Shown here: positions 16,811 to 25,721 of the stretch, piece by piece
Layout: every line of letters starts with the position of its first letter
Numbering within the stretch: position 1 is the first letter of the stretch
DNA from: Chersky-267 sp963744115
GTDB lineage: Bacteria > Chloroflexota > Limnocylindria > Limnocylindrales > CSP1-4
DNA: 64,000 nucleotides
NCBI GenBank assembly: GCA_963744115.1
Contig: CAVUSI010000003.1
Location: 558,001 to 622,000, forward strand
Direction of reading: 5' to 3'
Notes under the pieces: generated by a model
Seen by the model: the letters and a program-made list of their open reading frames with translations, nothing else
Database searches by the model: none
Told to the model about the DNA's origin: nothing
Program-made: the position numbers and the translations under genes

Positions 16811-18043
16811 ATGACGGACGCGACGACCGGGCCCATCGAGCGACCGAGCGGGCGACCGGCCCCCGGCGCGCCAACGACACCCGGCGCGAAGCCGACGATC
16901 TCGGTCCGGGGCCTGTGGAAGATCTTCGGTCCGGCCGAGAACAAGATCGTCGGCACGCCGGATGCGTCGCTTCCGAATGACGAGCTGCGCCGCAAGACGG
17001 GCTCCAACGTGGCCGTCCGCGACGTCTCGTTCGATGTCTGGCCGGGCGAGATCTTCGTCGTGATGGGTCTGTCCGGAAGCGGGAAGTCCACCCTGATCCG
17101 CTGCCTCACCCGGCTCATCGAGCCGACCGCCGGCGAAGTCCTGCTCGACGGCGAGGACATCCGCAAGGCGGACCCCAAGCGGCTGCGCGAGCTTCGTCGA
17201 CGCCGCTTCGCGATGGTCTTCCAGCACTTCGGTCTGCTGCCCCACCGAAAGGTCATCGACAACGTGGCGTATGGCCTTGAGATCCGTGGCGCGTCGAAGA
17301 AGGAGCGCCACGCGCGAGCGCAGCAGGTGATCGAGCTGGTCGGGCTTGCCGGCTCGGAGAACCGCTATCCGGACCAGCTTTCGGGCGGGATGCAGCAGCG
17401 CGTCGGGCTCGCCCGGGCCCTGGCCGTCGATCCCGAGGTCATGCTCTTCGACGAGCCCTTCAGCGCGCTCGACCCGCTCATCCGACGCGACATGCAGAAC
17501 GAGGTCCTGCGGCTCCACGACGAAGTGGGCAAGACGATGATCTTCATCACCCACGACCTTGCCGAGGCGCTCAAGCTGGGCGATCACATCGTGATCATGC
17601 GCAACGGCGAGATCGTCCAGGCCGGACGTCCCGAGGACCTGGTCGGCGCGCCCGCCGACGACTACGTGGCCGACTTCGTCCGTGACGTCCCGAAGTCGCA
17701 TGTCCTGACCCTGCGCTGGATCATGCGCGATGTCCGACCCGACGATCCGATCGATGGCCCCGCGTTCCCGCCGGACACGATCATCCGGACGGTCATCCAT
17801 GCCGCCGCCTCGACCGACAAGCCCATCCGGGTCATCGACGGCGGGACGCTCATCGGGGTCGTCGACCGAACCCAGATCCTGTCGGCCATCGCCGGCCTCG
17901 AGGACGTCGCCGAGCGTGAAGCGGACGAGCGCGCGACGCAGGGCGCGGGCGATCTCCTCGAATCATCCGTCGCCCAGTCGGCCGCGACGGATGTCTCGTC
18001 CGAGGCGGTCGCCGCGGTGATGCGGCAAGGGCCACCGCGATGA
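16811..18043 (+). CDS. opuAA: Glycine betaine/proline betaine ABC transporter ATPase (OpuAA/ProV)
   Basis: Cytoplasmic ATPase of a type I osmolyte/betaine importer. The 410-aa protein has Walker A GLSGSGKST, signature LSGGMQQR, Walker B VMLFDEP and the switch ITHDLAEAL. The insertion KIVGTPDASLPNDELRRKTG before Walker A is typical of ProV/OpuAA. The C-terminal 130 residues form degenerate CBS modules that in OpuA sense ionic strength. GGAGG at 16801-16805 precedes the ATG. It follows betB by 16 bases and overlaps the permease gene in ATGA. Import of betaine for catabolism as well as osmoprotection is likely. Confidence 0.92.
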   Translation: MTDATTGPIERPSGRPAPGAPTTPGAKPTISVRGLWKIFGPAENKIVGTPDASLPNDELRRKTGSNVAVRDVSFDVWPGEIFVVMGLSGSGKSTLIRCLTRLIEPTAGEVLLDGEDIRKADPKRLRELRRRRFAMVFQHFGLLPHRKVIDNVAYGLEIRGASKKERHARAQQVIELVGLAGSENRYPDQLSGGMQQRVGLARALAVDPEVMLFDEPFSALDPLIRRDMQNEVLRLHDEVGKTMIFITHDLAEALKLGDHIVIMRNGEIVQAGRPEDLVGAPADDYVADFVRDVPKSHVLTLRWIMRDVRPDDPIDGPAFPPDTIIRTVIHAAASTDKPIRVIDGGTLIGVVDRTQILSAIAGLEDVAEREADERATQGAGDLLESSVAQSAATDVSSEAVAAVMRQGPPR

Positions 18044-19992
18044 CGTCCATCTCGTTCCCGCTCGTTCGCGAGGCGGAATGGCGACCTGGCCGAGGGATGC
18101 TTCTTGGCGCGCTCCTCGGCGCGTTCGCCATCGGCTTCCTCGCCCTGCGTGGGATGTGGACCCTCCCGTTCGATCCGGATGCCCCGCTGTTCGCGACCCT
18201 CAACGGGCTGCGCGACTGGGTCGACGCGAATCGCGATACCGCCCCGATCTTCGTCTACGTCTTCGACCCGATCCGCGAGGCGATCAAGTGGATCGTCGAC
18301 GTCTTCTATTTCGTCCTCCAGTCGATGAGCTGGATCGGTGTCACCGCCATCGCCGGCGCGATGGGCCTGGTCTTCGTCGGCTGGAGGACGGCGCTGCTCG
18401 TCATCGGCAGCTTCATCGCCTTCGGCCTGCTCGGTCTGTGGGACGCGACGATCGAGACCCTCGCGTTGACCCTCGCCGGGGTGGTCCTGTCGCTGGTCAT
18501 CGGGATCCCCCTCGGGATCCTTGCCGGGCGGAGCGACCGATTCCTGCGGCTCGTGTCGCCGGTCCTCGACGTGATGCAGATCATGCCGACGTTCGCCTAC
18601 CTCGCCCCGCTGACCCTCATCTTCCTGATCGGGCCACCGGCGGCCGCGATCTGCACGATGATCTATGCCATCCCGCCGGCCATCCGGATCACGGCCCTCG
18701 GCATCCGGGGCGTTTCGCACGAGACGATCGAGGCGGCCGACTCGCTCGGATCGACCCGGCTCCAGGTGCTCCGCAAGGTCCAGCTCCCGATGGCCCGTAG
18801 CACGATCGGCCTGGCCGTCAACCAGACGATCATGATGGCCCTGTCGATGATCGTGATCACCGCGCTGATCGATGCCGGCGGCCTCGGCGAGAAGATCATC
18901 AACGCGCTGTCCAAGCTCAACATCGGGCTGGCGTTCGAGGCTGGGCTGGCCGTCGTCCTGCTCGCCACCGTCCTCGACCGCCTGACCGCCAGCGCGAGTC
19001 ACGTCAGCGACCGGCGCCACCGCGGCGAGGATCCGTTGGCTGACAACCGCCGTCGGCTGCTCATCGCGGTGACCTGGTCGGCCACGGTCGTGCTGGTCGT
19101 CGCCGGTCAGCTGCTTCCGATCGGCGAGCAGTTCCCGAAGGACTGGCGGGTGTCGATCGCTGCCCCGATCAACCAGATCGTCGTGTGGATCGCCAAGAAC
19201 CTGTACCCCATCACCGACGCGATCAAGGACTTCGTGACCTACGTCCTGCTCAACCCGCTCCAGACGATCCTGACCGAGTCTCCCTTCTGGCTGGTGATCG
19301 GCCTTGCGATCGGGCTCGCCTGGATCATCAGCGGGCGGCGCGCGGCGCTGACGGTCGCGATCGCGATGGTCCTGGTGGTGGCGATGCAGCTCTGGGAGCA
19401 CTCGATGGAGACGCTCGCCCTGGTCATCGTCGCGGTCGTCATCACGGTGGTCTTCGGCGTCGCGCTGGGGGTCGGTTCGGCCCGGAGTGACCGGTTCGCC
19501 GGGTTCATGCGGCCGGTCAACGACGCTGCCCAGACGATGCCTGCGTTCGTCTATCTGCTGCCGGCCGTCGCGCTGTTCGGCCCGACCCGGTTCACGGCGA
19601 TCCTGGCCGCCCTGATCTATGCCGCTCCGGCGGTGATCCGGCTGGTCGAGGACGGGATCCGCGGTGTCTCACCGACCGCCATCGAAGCGGCGACCGCGGC
19701 CGGCTCGAGCCGGCTCCAGATCATCCGCAAGGTCCAGCTTCCGATGGCCCGCGGGTCGCTCTTGCTCGCGACCAACCAGGGCGTCGTCCTGGTCCTGGCG
19801 ATGGTCGTGGTCGGCGGTCTGGTCGGGGCCGGCGGGCTCGGCTACGACGTGGTCGCCGGCTTCTCCCAGTTCGAGGACTTCGGCAAGGGCCTGGCGGCGG
19901 CGATCTCGATCGTCCTTCTCGGCGTGTTGCTCGACCGGATCACCCAGGGAGCAGGCGCACGTGAGCGTGAGCGCCTGCCGACCGGGACCTGA
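18040..19992 (+). CDS. opuAB: Glycine betaine ABC transporter permease, two permease domains fused in tandem
   Basis: A 650-aa membrane protein containing two complete ProW-type permease modules. The first (about residues 75-330) carries the EAA loop EAADSLGSTRLQVLRKVQLP. The second (about 430-645) carries EAATAAGSSRLQIIRKVQLP. Each module has the conserved ATIETLAL or SMETLAL helix that opens BPD_transp_1 domains in this family. Known OpuAB/ProW proteins have one module and work as homodimers, so this fusion would supply the whole pore from one chain. ATGA overlap with the ATPase gene. Confidence 0.9.
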   Translation: MTSISFPLVREAEWRPGRGMLLGALLGAFAIGFLALRGMWTLPFDPDAPLFATLNGLRDWVDANRDTAPIFVYVFDPIREAIKWIVDVFYFVLQSMSWIGVTAIAGAMGLVFVGWRTALLVIGSFIAFGLLGLWDATIETLALTLAGVVLSLVIGIPLGILAGRSDRFLRLVSPVLDVMQIMPTFAYLAPLTLIFLIGPPAAAICTMIYAIPPAIRITALGIRGVSHETIEAADSLGSTRLQVLRKVQLPMARSTIGLAVNQTIMMALSMIVITALIDAGGLGEKIINALSKLNIGLAFEAGLAVVLLATVLDRLTASASHVSDRRHRGEDPLADNRRRLLIAVTWSATVVLVVAGQLLPIGEQFPKDWRVSIAAPINQIVVWIAKNLYPITDAIKDFVTYVLLNPLQTILTESPFWLVIGLAIGLAWIISGRRAALTVAIAMVLVVAMQLWEHSMETLALVIVAVVITVVFGVALGVGSARSDRFAGFMRPVNDAAQTMPAFVYLLPAVALFGPTRFTAILAALIYAAPAVIRLVEDGIRGVSPTAIEAATAAGSSRLQIIRKVQLPMARGSLLLATNQGVVLVLAMVVVGGLVGAGGLGYDVVAGFSQFEDFGKGLAAAISIVLLGVLLDRITQGAGARERERLPTGT

Positions 19993-20013
19993 AGCGTGCC
20001 GCCGAGAAGTGGG

Positions 20014-20137
20014 TAGGATGACGCAGTCCTGAAACGGGGCCAGCGATCCCGACCGGCTCCCGCCGGTTCGGACGCCATCAGGCGTGGAGGAGACGGCCGT
20101 CACGGACCTCGTGCGGTCGATCCAGGAAGGAGCAAGC
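20014..20137 (+). promoter_or_regulatory. Separate promoter and ~120-base leader of opuAC
   Basis: A TAGGAT box (20014-20019) lies in the 145-base gap after the permease gene. A leader of roughly 110 bases would follow, including the small inverted repeat CCGGC-TCC-CGCCGG at about 20053-20066. AGGAAGG (20124-20130) is the ribosome binding site for the GTG at 20138. An extra promoter would let the binding protein exceed its transporter, as is common. No riboswitch family is recognised. Confidence 0.35.
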
Positions 20138-21178
20138 GTGAGCCTCGGAGGTAGTCCGGCGATCCGACTCGGCGTGGTCGGAGCCACATTCATCCTGATC
20201 CTATCGGCCTGCACCGGGACGGGTGCGTCACCGGCGGCAAGCACCGCTGCGGCCACCCCAGCGCCGACCGCGGCTGCCGGGTCTCCGGCGGCCAGCACCG
20301 CTGCGGCCAGCATGGCCGCCTGCGGCACCGTCAACCTGGCCGTCAATCCGTGGGTGGGCTACGAGGCCAACTACGCGGTGATCTCGTACCTCCTCGAGAA
20401 CGAGCTGGGGTGCAAGGTCGAGAAGAAGGACCTCAAGGAAGAGATCTCCTGGCAGGGCTTCGCGAACGGCGACGTCGACGCGATCCTCGAGAACTGGGGT
20501 CATCCCGACCTAGTCAAGAAGTACATCGACGATCAGAAGATCGCCCAGGATGCCGGTCTGACCGGCAACGAGGGGATCATCGGTTGGTACACCACGAAGG
20601 CCTACGCCGACGCTCACCCTGAGATCCTGACCGCTGCGACGGACCCGACGGTCCTGAACAAGCTCGCGGCGGACTTCAAGACGTCCGAGTCGGGAGACAA
20701 GGGCCAGCTGCTCGACGGCGACCCGTCCTACGTCACCAACGACGAGGCCTTGGTCAAGAACCTCGGGCTCGACTTCAAGGTCATCTTCTCCGGCAGCGAG
20801 GACGCCTCCAACACGGCCATCAAGGCGGCGTCGGATGCGGGCAAGCCGATCCTCGCCTATTACTACGAACCCAACTGGTTCAGTGCCACGGTGCCGCTGG
20901 TCCACATCCCGCTGCCGCCGTACACGGCCGGCTGCGACGCGGATCCGAAGAAGGTCGCCTGCGACTACCCGCCGTACCACCTCAACAAGATCGTCTCCAC
21001 GAAGTTCGCCCAGAGCGGTAGCCCCGCCTACAACCTGATCAAGAACTTCAAGTGGACGAACGAGGATCAGAACGCGGTCGCGGCCTCGATCACCCAGGAC
21101 CAGATGTCCGACGCCGATGCCGCCAAGAAGTGGCTCGACGCCCATCCCGACGTGTGGAAGGCCTGGCTCTCGCAGTAG
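20138..21178 (+). CDS. opuAC: Glycine betaine-binding lipoprotein (OpuAC/ProX type)
   Basis: Extracytoplasmic betaine receptor of the importer. The 346-aa protein (from the GTG at 20138) has a lipoprotein signal ending LILSAC, an Ala/Ser/Thr/Pro linker with a duplicated SPAASTAA unit, and an OpuAC domain beginning VNLAVNPWVGYEANYAV. Trp/Tyr residues that could build the aromatic cage for the trimethylammonium group are present in NPWVGYEANY, ILENWGH, IIGWYTT and YYYEPNWF. The domain ends with the usual ITQDQMSDADAAKKWLDAHPDVWKAW. A longer frame from 20084 is possible but places the signal peptide too far in. Confidence 0.92.
   Translation: MSLGGSPAIRLGVVGATFILILSACTGTGASPAASTAAATPAPTAAAGSPAASTAAASMAACGTVNLAVNPWVGYEANYAVISYLLENELGCKVEKKDLKEEISWQGFANGDVDAILENWGHPDLVKKYIDDQKIAQDAGLTGNEGIIGWYTTKAYADAHPEILTAATDPTVLNKLAADFKTSESGDKGQLLDGDPSYVTNDEALVKNLGLDFKVIFSGSEDASNTAIKAASDAGKPILAYYYEPNWFSATVPLVHIPLPPYTAGCDADPKKVACDYPPYHLNKIVSTKFAQSGSPAYNLIKNFKWTNEDQNAVAASITQDQMSDADAAKKWLDAHPDVWKAWLSQ
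20231..20309 (+). repeat. 25-bp direct repeat inside opuAC linker
   Basis: Two copies (20231-20255 and 20285-20309) differ at one base and encode the SPAASTAA unit of the lipoprotein linker. This looks like a recent in-frame duplication of a flexible tether. Confidence 0.7.
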
Positions 21179-21204
21179 CCGGACCACTCCCCGGAGCTCA
21201 AGGT

Positions 21205-21234
21205 GGCCGCCCGGTCCTCCAGGACCGGGCGGCC
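21205..21234 (+). terminator. Strong hairpin terminator after opuAC
   Basis: A perfect 13-bp stem (GGCCGCCCGGTCC, 21205-21217, with its complement at 21222-21234) closes a four-base TCCA loop 26 bases after the opuAC stop. No T-run follows, as is usual in very GC-rich genomes. It separates the betaine operon from lipB. Confidence 0.65.
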
Positions 21235-21322
21235 ATCGATTCTGCGACACGGTCGCAACGTCCCGACCGCCTGGCCGCCGGCGCGAGTCGGGCGAAACCG
21301 ACCTGTCTGCTATCGTCCGGAC

Positions 21323-22046
21323 GTGGCCACGATCTCCGCCGAACCCTCGGCCGCCTCCTCCCGAACCGACGCCCAGGCGTTGGACTCCCGGTGGATCGGC
21401 CGGGTGGACTACCGCGAGGTCTGGGCGCTCCAGAAGCGCCTCGTCGAGGCCCGGGTGGCCGGCGAGATCCCGGACACGATCCTGCTCGTCGAGCATCCAG
21501 CGGTGCTGACGCTGGGCCGCCAGGCTGACGAGAACACACGTACGGGCCTCGACCGACCAGCTCGCGGCACGCGGGATCGAGCTCATCCGCGTCGAACGAG
21601 GCGGAGAGGTCACCTACCACGGTCCCGGCCAGCTGGTCGCGTACCCCATCGTCAAGCTGTCCGAGCGAGGGATCCTGCTCCGCCCGCTCGTCCGGGCGCT
21701 CGAGGGCGCGCTCGCGGACACCTGCCGGGCGCTCGGCGTCGAAGCCGATCGACGCGACGGCCATCCCGGCTGCTGGGTCGACCCGGCCGGGCCGCGGCCG
21801 CGCAAGATCGGCGCACTCGGCCTCCGGATCGAGCGCGGCGTCAGCTACCACGGGGTCGCCCTCAATGTGACCGTCGATCTGGCCGACTTCGCGCTCATCG
21901 ATCCGTGCGGGATGCCGGACGTCGAATCGACCTCGATCGCTCGGGAGCTCGACCGGACCAGCGAGGCGCGACCTGCGCAGACCGTCGAGCGGGCGGGAAC
22001 CCTGTTCGCCGACGCATTGGTCGGACGCCTCGCCCGAGCGCACTGA
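21323..22046 (+). pseudogene. lipB: Lipoyl(octanoyl) transferase LipB, interrupted by one extra base
   Basis: Transfers octanoyl groups from acyl carrier protein to lipoyl domains of the glycine cleavage H protein and 2-oxoacid dehydrogenases. The first frame gives WIGRVDYREVWALQ and LLVEHPAVLTLGRQADEN. After one extra base near 21534-21538 (AACACAC instead of AACCAC) the +1 frame continues with VERGGEVTYHGPGQLVAYP, RKIGALGLRIERGVSYHG, ALNVTVDL and IDPCGM. All the family's active-site elements are intact, including RGG-x-VTYHGPGQ and the Lys of RKIGA. The total of 724 bases is one more than a multiple of three. The GTG start follows TATCGT (21311-21316) by six bases. Sequencing error is more likely than decay. 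Confidence 0.85.
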
Positions 22047-22049
22047 GGG

Positions 22050-23034
22050 ATGTCCGCCGGTCTGTTCGAGCTCCGGAAGGACGCAGTCACGGGCTGGTGG
22101 GTGGCGACCGTGGTCGACCGGACGTTCCACCGAGATCGCTTCCGGCTGACGGCGGGCCAGGTCGGCGGTGACTGCCAGAACTGCCGGGAACCTGCCGGCG
22201 ACGGGGTCCGGCTGCGGACCCTCAAGGACTTCGCCTTCCATGTGGTCGGCACGGAGGAGGAGTCCCGCCGCATCGACCGCGATTTGGCTCAGGTCGCTCT
22301 CGAGCAGGCCAGGTCATCCGGGAGCTGGCGGACCGTCGTCGCGCCGCCACGCGAGCACCGTCCGCTCCAGGCGGTCGGCGGCGTCATCGCGGGCGAGATG
22401 CTGCGGGCCTGTCGCGACGCGGTCGCGGGCGCGGAGCGCGCGGGCCAGACCGCGTACGTCCAGGTCGTCCAGAACTGGGGCGTCCAGGCGGGTGCCCGGA
22501 CCGACCACCTGTGCCTCGACCTGTACGATCTCCCCCAGGTCCCGCACCGCGTCGCCGAGGAGATCGGCGGTGCCGCCCGCTTCGTGATCCGTGAGGGCGA
22601 GTGCCCGTTCTGTCGGCTCGTTCGCGAAGAGCCGCGGCTCCGTGATCGGATGGTCTGGGAGGACGACTCGTCCGTCGCCTTCGCGCCGTTCGCCTCACGC
22701 TCCCCGTTCGAGGTCTGGATCGTCCCGCGCCGCCATGCGGCCGACTTCGGGGCGGCCTCCGACACGGATGTCGCGGCGACGGCCGAGGCGCTCCGCCAGG
22801 TCCTCGGCCGCCTCGCGGGGCTCGACGGCCCGCCCCACAACCTGGTCCTCCATACCGCGCCGGTCGGCGAGCGGATCGACGCCACCTACCACTGGCACTG
22901 GGAGATCCATCCGCGGCTGCGCGAGATCGCCGGGCTCGAGCTCGGGACCGGTCTGCCGGTGAATCCCGGTCTCGCCCGAGGAGGCAGTCGAAGAGCTGCT
23001 CCGGGCGGTCCCCGACGACCGGGCCGGATCGTGA
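22050..23034 (+). CDS. galT: GalT-like nucleotidyltransferase (HIT superfamily), C-terminus frameshifted
   Basis: Galactose-1-phosphate uridylyltransferase or related hexose-1-phosphate nucleotidyltransferase. The N-terminal half has CQNCREPAG (Cys-x2-Cys zinc site) and LKDFAFHVVG. The C-terminal half has CPFCRLVREE and the active-site stretch YHWHWEIHPRL, where GalT has His-x-His. This arrangement resembles ADP-glucose/UTP-hexose-1-P transferases as well as GalT, so the nucleotide and sugar are not certain. An extra G near 22968 breaks the last 20 codons. In the restored frame it ends VNPVSPEEAVEELLRAVPDD with a stop at 23032-23034. It follows lipB by three bases. Confidence 0.75.
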
Positions 23035-23119
23035 CGACCGAGCGTCACACGGGGCAGTCGAGCGCCGTCTCTCGGCCGTGCATCCCACCGGTCAGATCGT
23101 GCTCACCGGGGACCGTGCG

Positions 23120-23716
23120 ATGACCGGTACGCCGGACCGCACGGCCGCCGACGCGTTCATCGAGGACCTCTTCGCCCGTCATCAGGGCGAGATCTACGCC
23201 TACCTGTATCGGATGGTCCGCGATCCCGAGCTCGCGGCCGACATGACCCAGGACGCGTTCATCAAGGCCTACCGCAATCATGCGTCGCTGACCGAGCCGG
23301 CCCATGCTCGAGCCTGGCTGTACCAGATCGCCCACCGGGTCGCCCTCGACGAGTTCCGCCGGCGCAAGATCGTCCGGTTCATGCCGTGGACCGGGGAGTC
23401 GCACGGGTCCGCGCCCTCGGCCGAGCACCTGGCGATGGATGCGCGTCTGTCGGCGCCCCTCCAGCGGGCGCTCGACAAGATCCCCGAACGACAGCGGGCC
23501 GCGCTCCTCCTCGCCGAGATCCATGACCTGACCGGCGTCGAGCTCGCGGCGGCCCTCGGGGTCAGCCACGTCGCGGCGCGGGCACTCCTGACGCGCGCTC
23601 GCGAGAGCCTTCGCCAGGCCCTGGCGGCCGAACGGGCGGCCGAGGCGGCTGCCGAGGCGGAGTCGGTCAGCGCGGCCCACGGCGTGCCGCCAGGCCGATC
23701 GGGGAGCGGGCGATGA
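23120..23716 (+). CDS. ECF RNA polymerase sigma factor
   Basis: A 198-aa sigma-70 family factor with region 2 (FARHQGEIYAYLYRMV ... DMTQDAFIKAYRN ... AWLYQIAHRVALDEFRRR) and region 4 (IPERQRAALLLAEIHDLTGVELAAALGVSHVAARALLTRARE). The ATG at 23120 follows CGGGGA; an upstream in-frame ATG at 23078 gives 14 more residues and cannot be excluded. It overlaps the anti-sigma gene in ATGA. The usual DLxQE promoter-melting motif reads DMTQD here. Likely co-transcribed with galT (85-base gap without a TANNNT box). Confidence 0.88.
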   Translation: MTGTPDRTAADAFIEDLFARHQGEIYAYLYRMVRDPELAADMTQDAFIKAYRNHASLTEPAHARAWLYQIAHRVALDEFRRRKIVRFMPWTGESHGSAPSAEHLAMDARLSAPLQRALDKIPERQRAALLLAEIHDLTGVELAAALGVSHVAARALLTRARESLRQALAAERAAEAAAEAESVSAAHGVPPGRSGSGR

Positions 23717-25593
23717 CCGAGGGCCGGCGCAACGATCCGCTCTTGCGGCACAACGACCCGCAGAGCCCGCACGAGCGAGCACGAGGCCTCGCCTCGGATC
23801 GGCTCGACGGATCGCTGACGGCCACCGACGCGATCTGGCTCGACGACCATCTCCACGCCTGCGACGACTGTCGGGCGGTCGCCGCCGCCTACGCCGAGGA
23901 CCGCGAGCTGCTCCGGTCGCTGCCCGCGCCGCAACCGCCGCGGGACCTGTGGGCGCGGACGTCGGTCGCGCTCGATCGCGAGCGGGCCTCCGGCCACGGC
24001 CAGGCGTCGCGACGTGGCCGCGGGATCGGGTGGCGTGCCGTCCCGGCCATCGCCGCGGTCGTCCTCGTCGGGGTCGTCGTCGGTCGGTCGCTGATCCCGA
24101 CCGGCACTCCCGACACGACGGGGATCGGCCTGTCCTCGCCGCCACCCGCGAGCCCCGGGAACCCCGCCCCGACGGTGGGTGCCGGGGCGACCCCGCTGGC
24201 GGTCGATCCCGGCGACGTCGCGTGGGTCAATCACGGGGCGGACGGCAGGTACACGATGAACATCGCGAACGTCGCCGCGGTCTGCCCGTCCGACGCCGCA
24301 CCTGCGCCGGACTGCGCGCCGCTCGACCAGGGCGCGAAGCAGCTCGTCTCCTTCGACTCGCAGCCGGGCTCGGTGGTCCTCGATCCCGATGCGCTCCAGG
24401 CGGCCGTGGTCGAGTCCAGTGCGTCGACGACCGGTGGGAAGATCTTCGTGGTCCCGATCGCCCGGGCCACGCCGAAGCCAACGCCCAGCGCGACGCCGAC
24501 GGCGGAGCCGAGCGTCGAACCCAGCACGAGCCCGGTCGCCAGCCCGTCGACCGCCGCGACGGACTCGCCGCCCGCTTCCCCGAGCGCGACCGCGCAGCCC
24601 ACGGCCGCCGGAGCGAGCGAGTCGCCGTCGGCGGCTCCGACCTCGAGCCCGGAGCCGTCCCCGTTGCCGACGGCGACGCCCGAGACGCCTCCGCCCAGCG
24701 CGATCCCGAGCGGCACGCCGGCTCCGACGGCCGCCGCGATGCTCGCGATCATCAAGGACGTCATCGTGGTCGGAGGCGACGCCGCGTATTCGCCCGATGG
24801 CGACTGGCTCGCATTCTCGGCTCGACCGGTCGCGGGGAACGATGGGCCGGATGTCTACGTCTGGCACACCGGCGACGACCAGGCCAGGGTCCTGACCAAG
24901 GACCATGCCTCGGTCTTCTCGTCATGGGTCGGGGACCGGATCCTGGCCAGCCGGGCGGTCGACGTGGCGTCCCCCGATGCGGCGTCCCCCGGCGCCGACG
25001 GGCACGTGCCGACATCGTTCCTGATCGATCCGGCCTCGGGCAAGGAGGTCGGCACGAGGCTCGACGGGGTCTGGCGCCCCGTCGTCGATCCGAGCGGACA
25101 CTGGATGGTCTACTGGACCGGCACCCTGGTCCTCGACCCGGTCGCCCGGACCTGGACGCCCGACGAGGGCCGCCTGGTCGTCGATCGCTGGCCGGCGGCC
25201 GACACCGACACCTTCACTCCGGACGACCCGCAGTCGCTCCTCACGCCGAAGCCCGATGTTCCGATCCAGGACTGGGAGGTCCGCTGGGATCCGACCGGTC
25301 ATTTCATCGGGGTCTGGGTGGCCGATCCGCTCGACCCCGCTCTCGGTCGCCTGAGCCTGGTCGGGATCGACCGTTCGAACGGGCACGTCGATGCGGGGCG
25401 CACGCCGGTCCTGCGCGACGCGCCGGCCCTGCCCGGGTTCGCCATCGGTGACGGGCGGATCGCCTGGGCCTCGCCGCCCGGCCAGGACGGCGAGGGCAGC
25501 CGATTGCTCGTGCTGGCGTGGAAGGGCCCCGAAGCGGGCCGTACGCGGACCGAGCCGGCATCGTCCCTGGAGGACATCATCGTCGTCCGCTGA
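23713..25593 (+). CDS. Zinc-finger anti-sigma factor with large extracytoplasmic WD40/TolB-like domain
   Basis: Predicted membrane-bound partner of the upstream ECF sigma factor, 626 aa. The N-terminal anti-sigma zinc finger has His46-x3-Cys50-x2-Cys53. One membrane helix lies at about 108-126. The outside part has a domain with GDVAWVNHGADGRYTMNIANV, a long Pro/Ser/Thr/Ala-rich stalk (about 252-345) and a beta-propeller-like end with YSPDGDWLAFSARP and VVDPSGHWMVYWTG repeats. The architecture suggests the propeller senses an external or envelope signal and the finger holds the sigma factor. The ligand is unknown. Confidence 0.78.
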   Translation: MTEGRRNDPLLRHNDPQSPHERARGLASDRLDGSLTATDAIWLDDHLHACDDCRAVAAAYAEDRELLRSLPAPQPPRDLWARTSVALDRERASGHGQASRRGRGIGWRAVPAIAAVVLVGVVVGRSLIPTGTPDTTGIGLSSPPPASPGNPAPTVGAGATPLAVDPGDVAWVNHGADGRYTMNIANVAAVCPSDAAPAPDCAPLDQGAKQLVSFDSQPGSVVLDPDALQAAVVESSASTTGGKIFVVPIARATPKPTPSATPTAEPSVEPSTSPVASPSTAATDSPPASPSATAQPTAAGASESPSAAPTSSPEPSPLPTATPETPPPSAIPSGTPAPTAAAMLAIIKDVIVVGGDAAYSPDGDWLAFSARPVAGNDGPDVYVWHTGDDQARVLTKDHASVFSSWVGDRILASRAVDVASPDAASPGADGHVPTSFLIDPASGKEVGTRLDGVWRPVVDPSGHWMVYWTGTLVLDPVARTWTPDEGRLVVDRWPAADTDTFTPDDPQSLLTPKPDVPIQDWEVRWDPTGHFIGVWVADPLDPALGRLSLVGIDRSNGHVDAGRTPVLRDAPALPGFAIGDGRIAWASPPGQDGEGSRLLVLAWKGPEAGRTRTEPASSLEDIIVVR

Positions 25594-25627
25594 GGACGGT
25601 GAACGGTCGCCCTGAGCAGCCCTGACG

Positions 25628-25667
25628 CCCCACTGGAGGTGCGATCCGGGGCGGTCCGGTGGGGTTT
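25628..25667 (+). terminator. Hairpin terminator after sigma/anti-sigma operon
   Basis: CCCCAC-t-GGA (25628-25637) pairs with TCC-g-GTGGGG (25655-25664) and is followed by TTT. It starts 35 bases after the anti-sigma stop. This is one of the few hairpins here with a T-run. Confidence 0.5.
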
Positions 25668-25721
25668 GGTCCCACTCCGGGGATGGCGGGATCCGGCCCG
25701 ATGGGCTATGGTTGGGGTCTT

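Noticed and set aside
17662..19401. Minus-strand open frame of 579 codons opposite the betaine permease
   Set aside because: Asp/Arg/Gln-rich shadow of membrane-protein codons; no motif and no ribosome binding site.
24480..24750. Tandem repeat or CRISPR-like array
   Set aside because: It is the Pro/Ser/Thr/Ala stalk of the anti-sigma protein. Units are irregular, in frame, and have no spacer structure.
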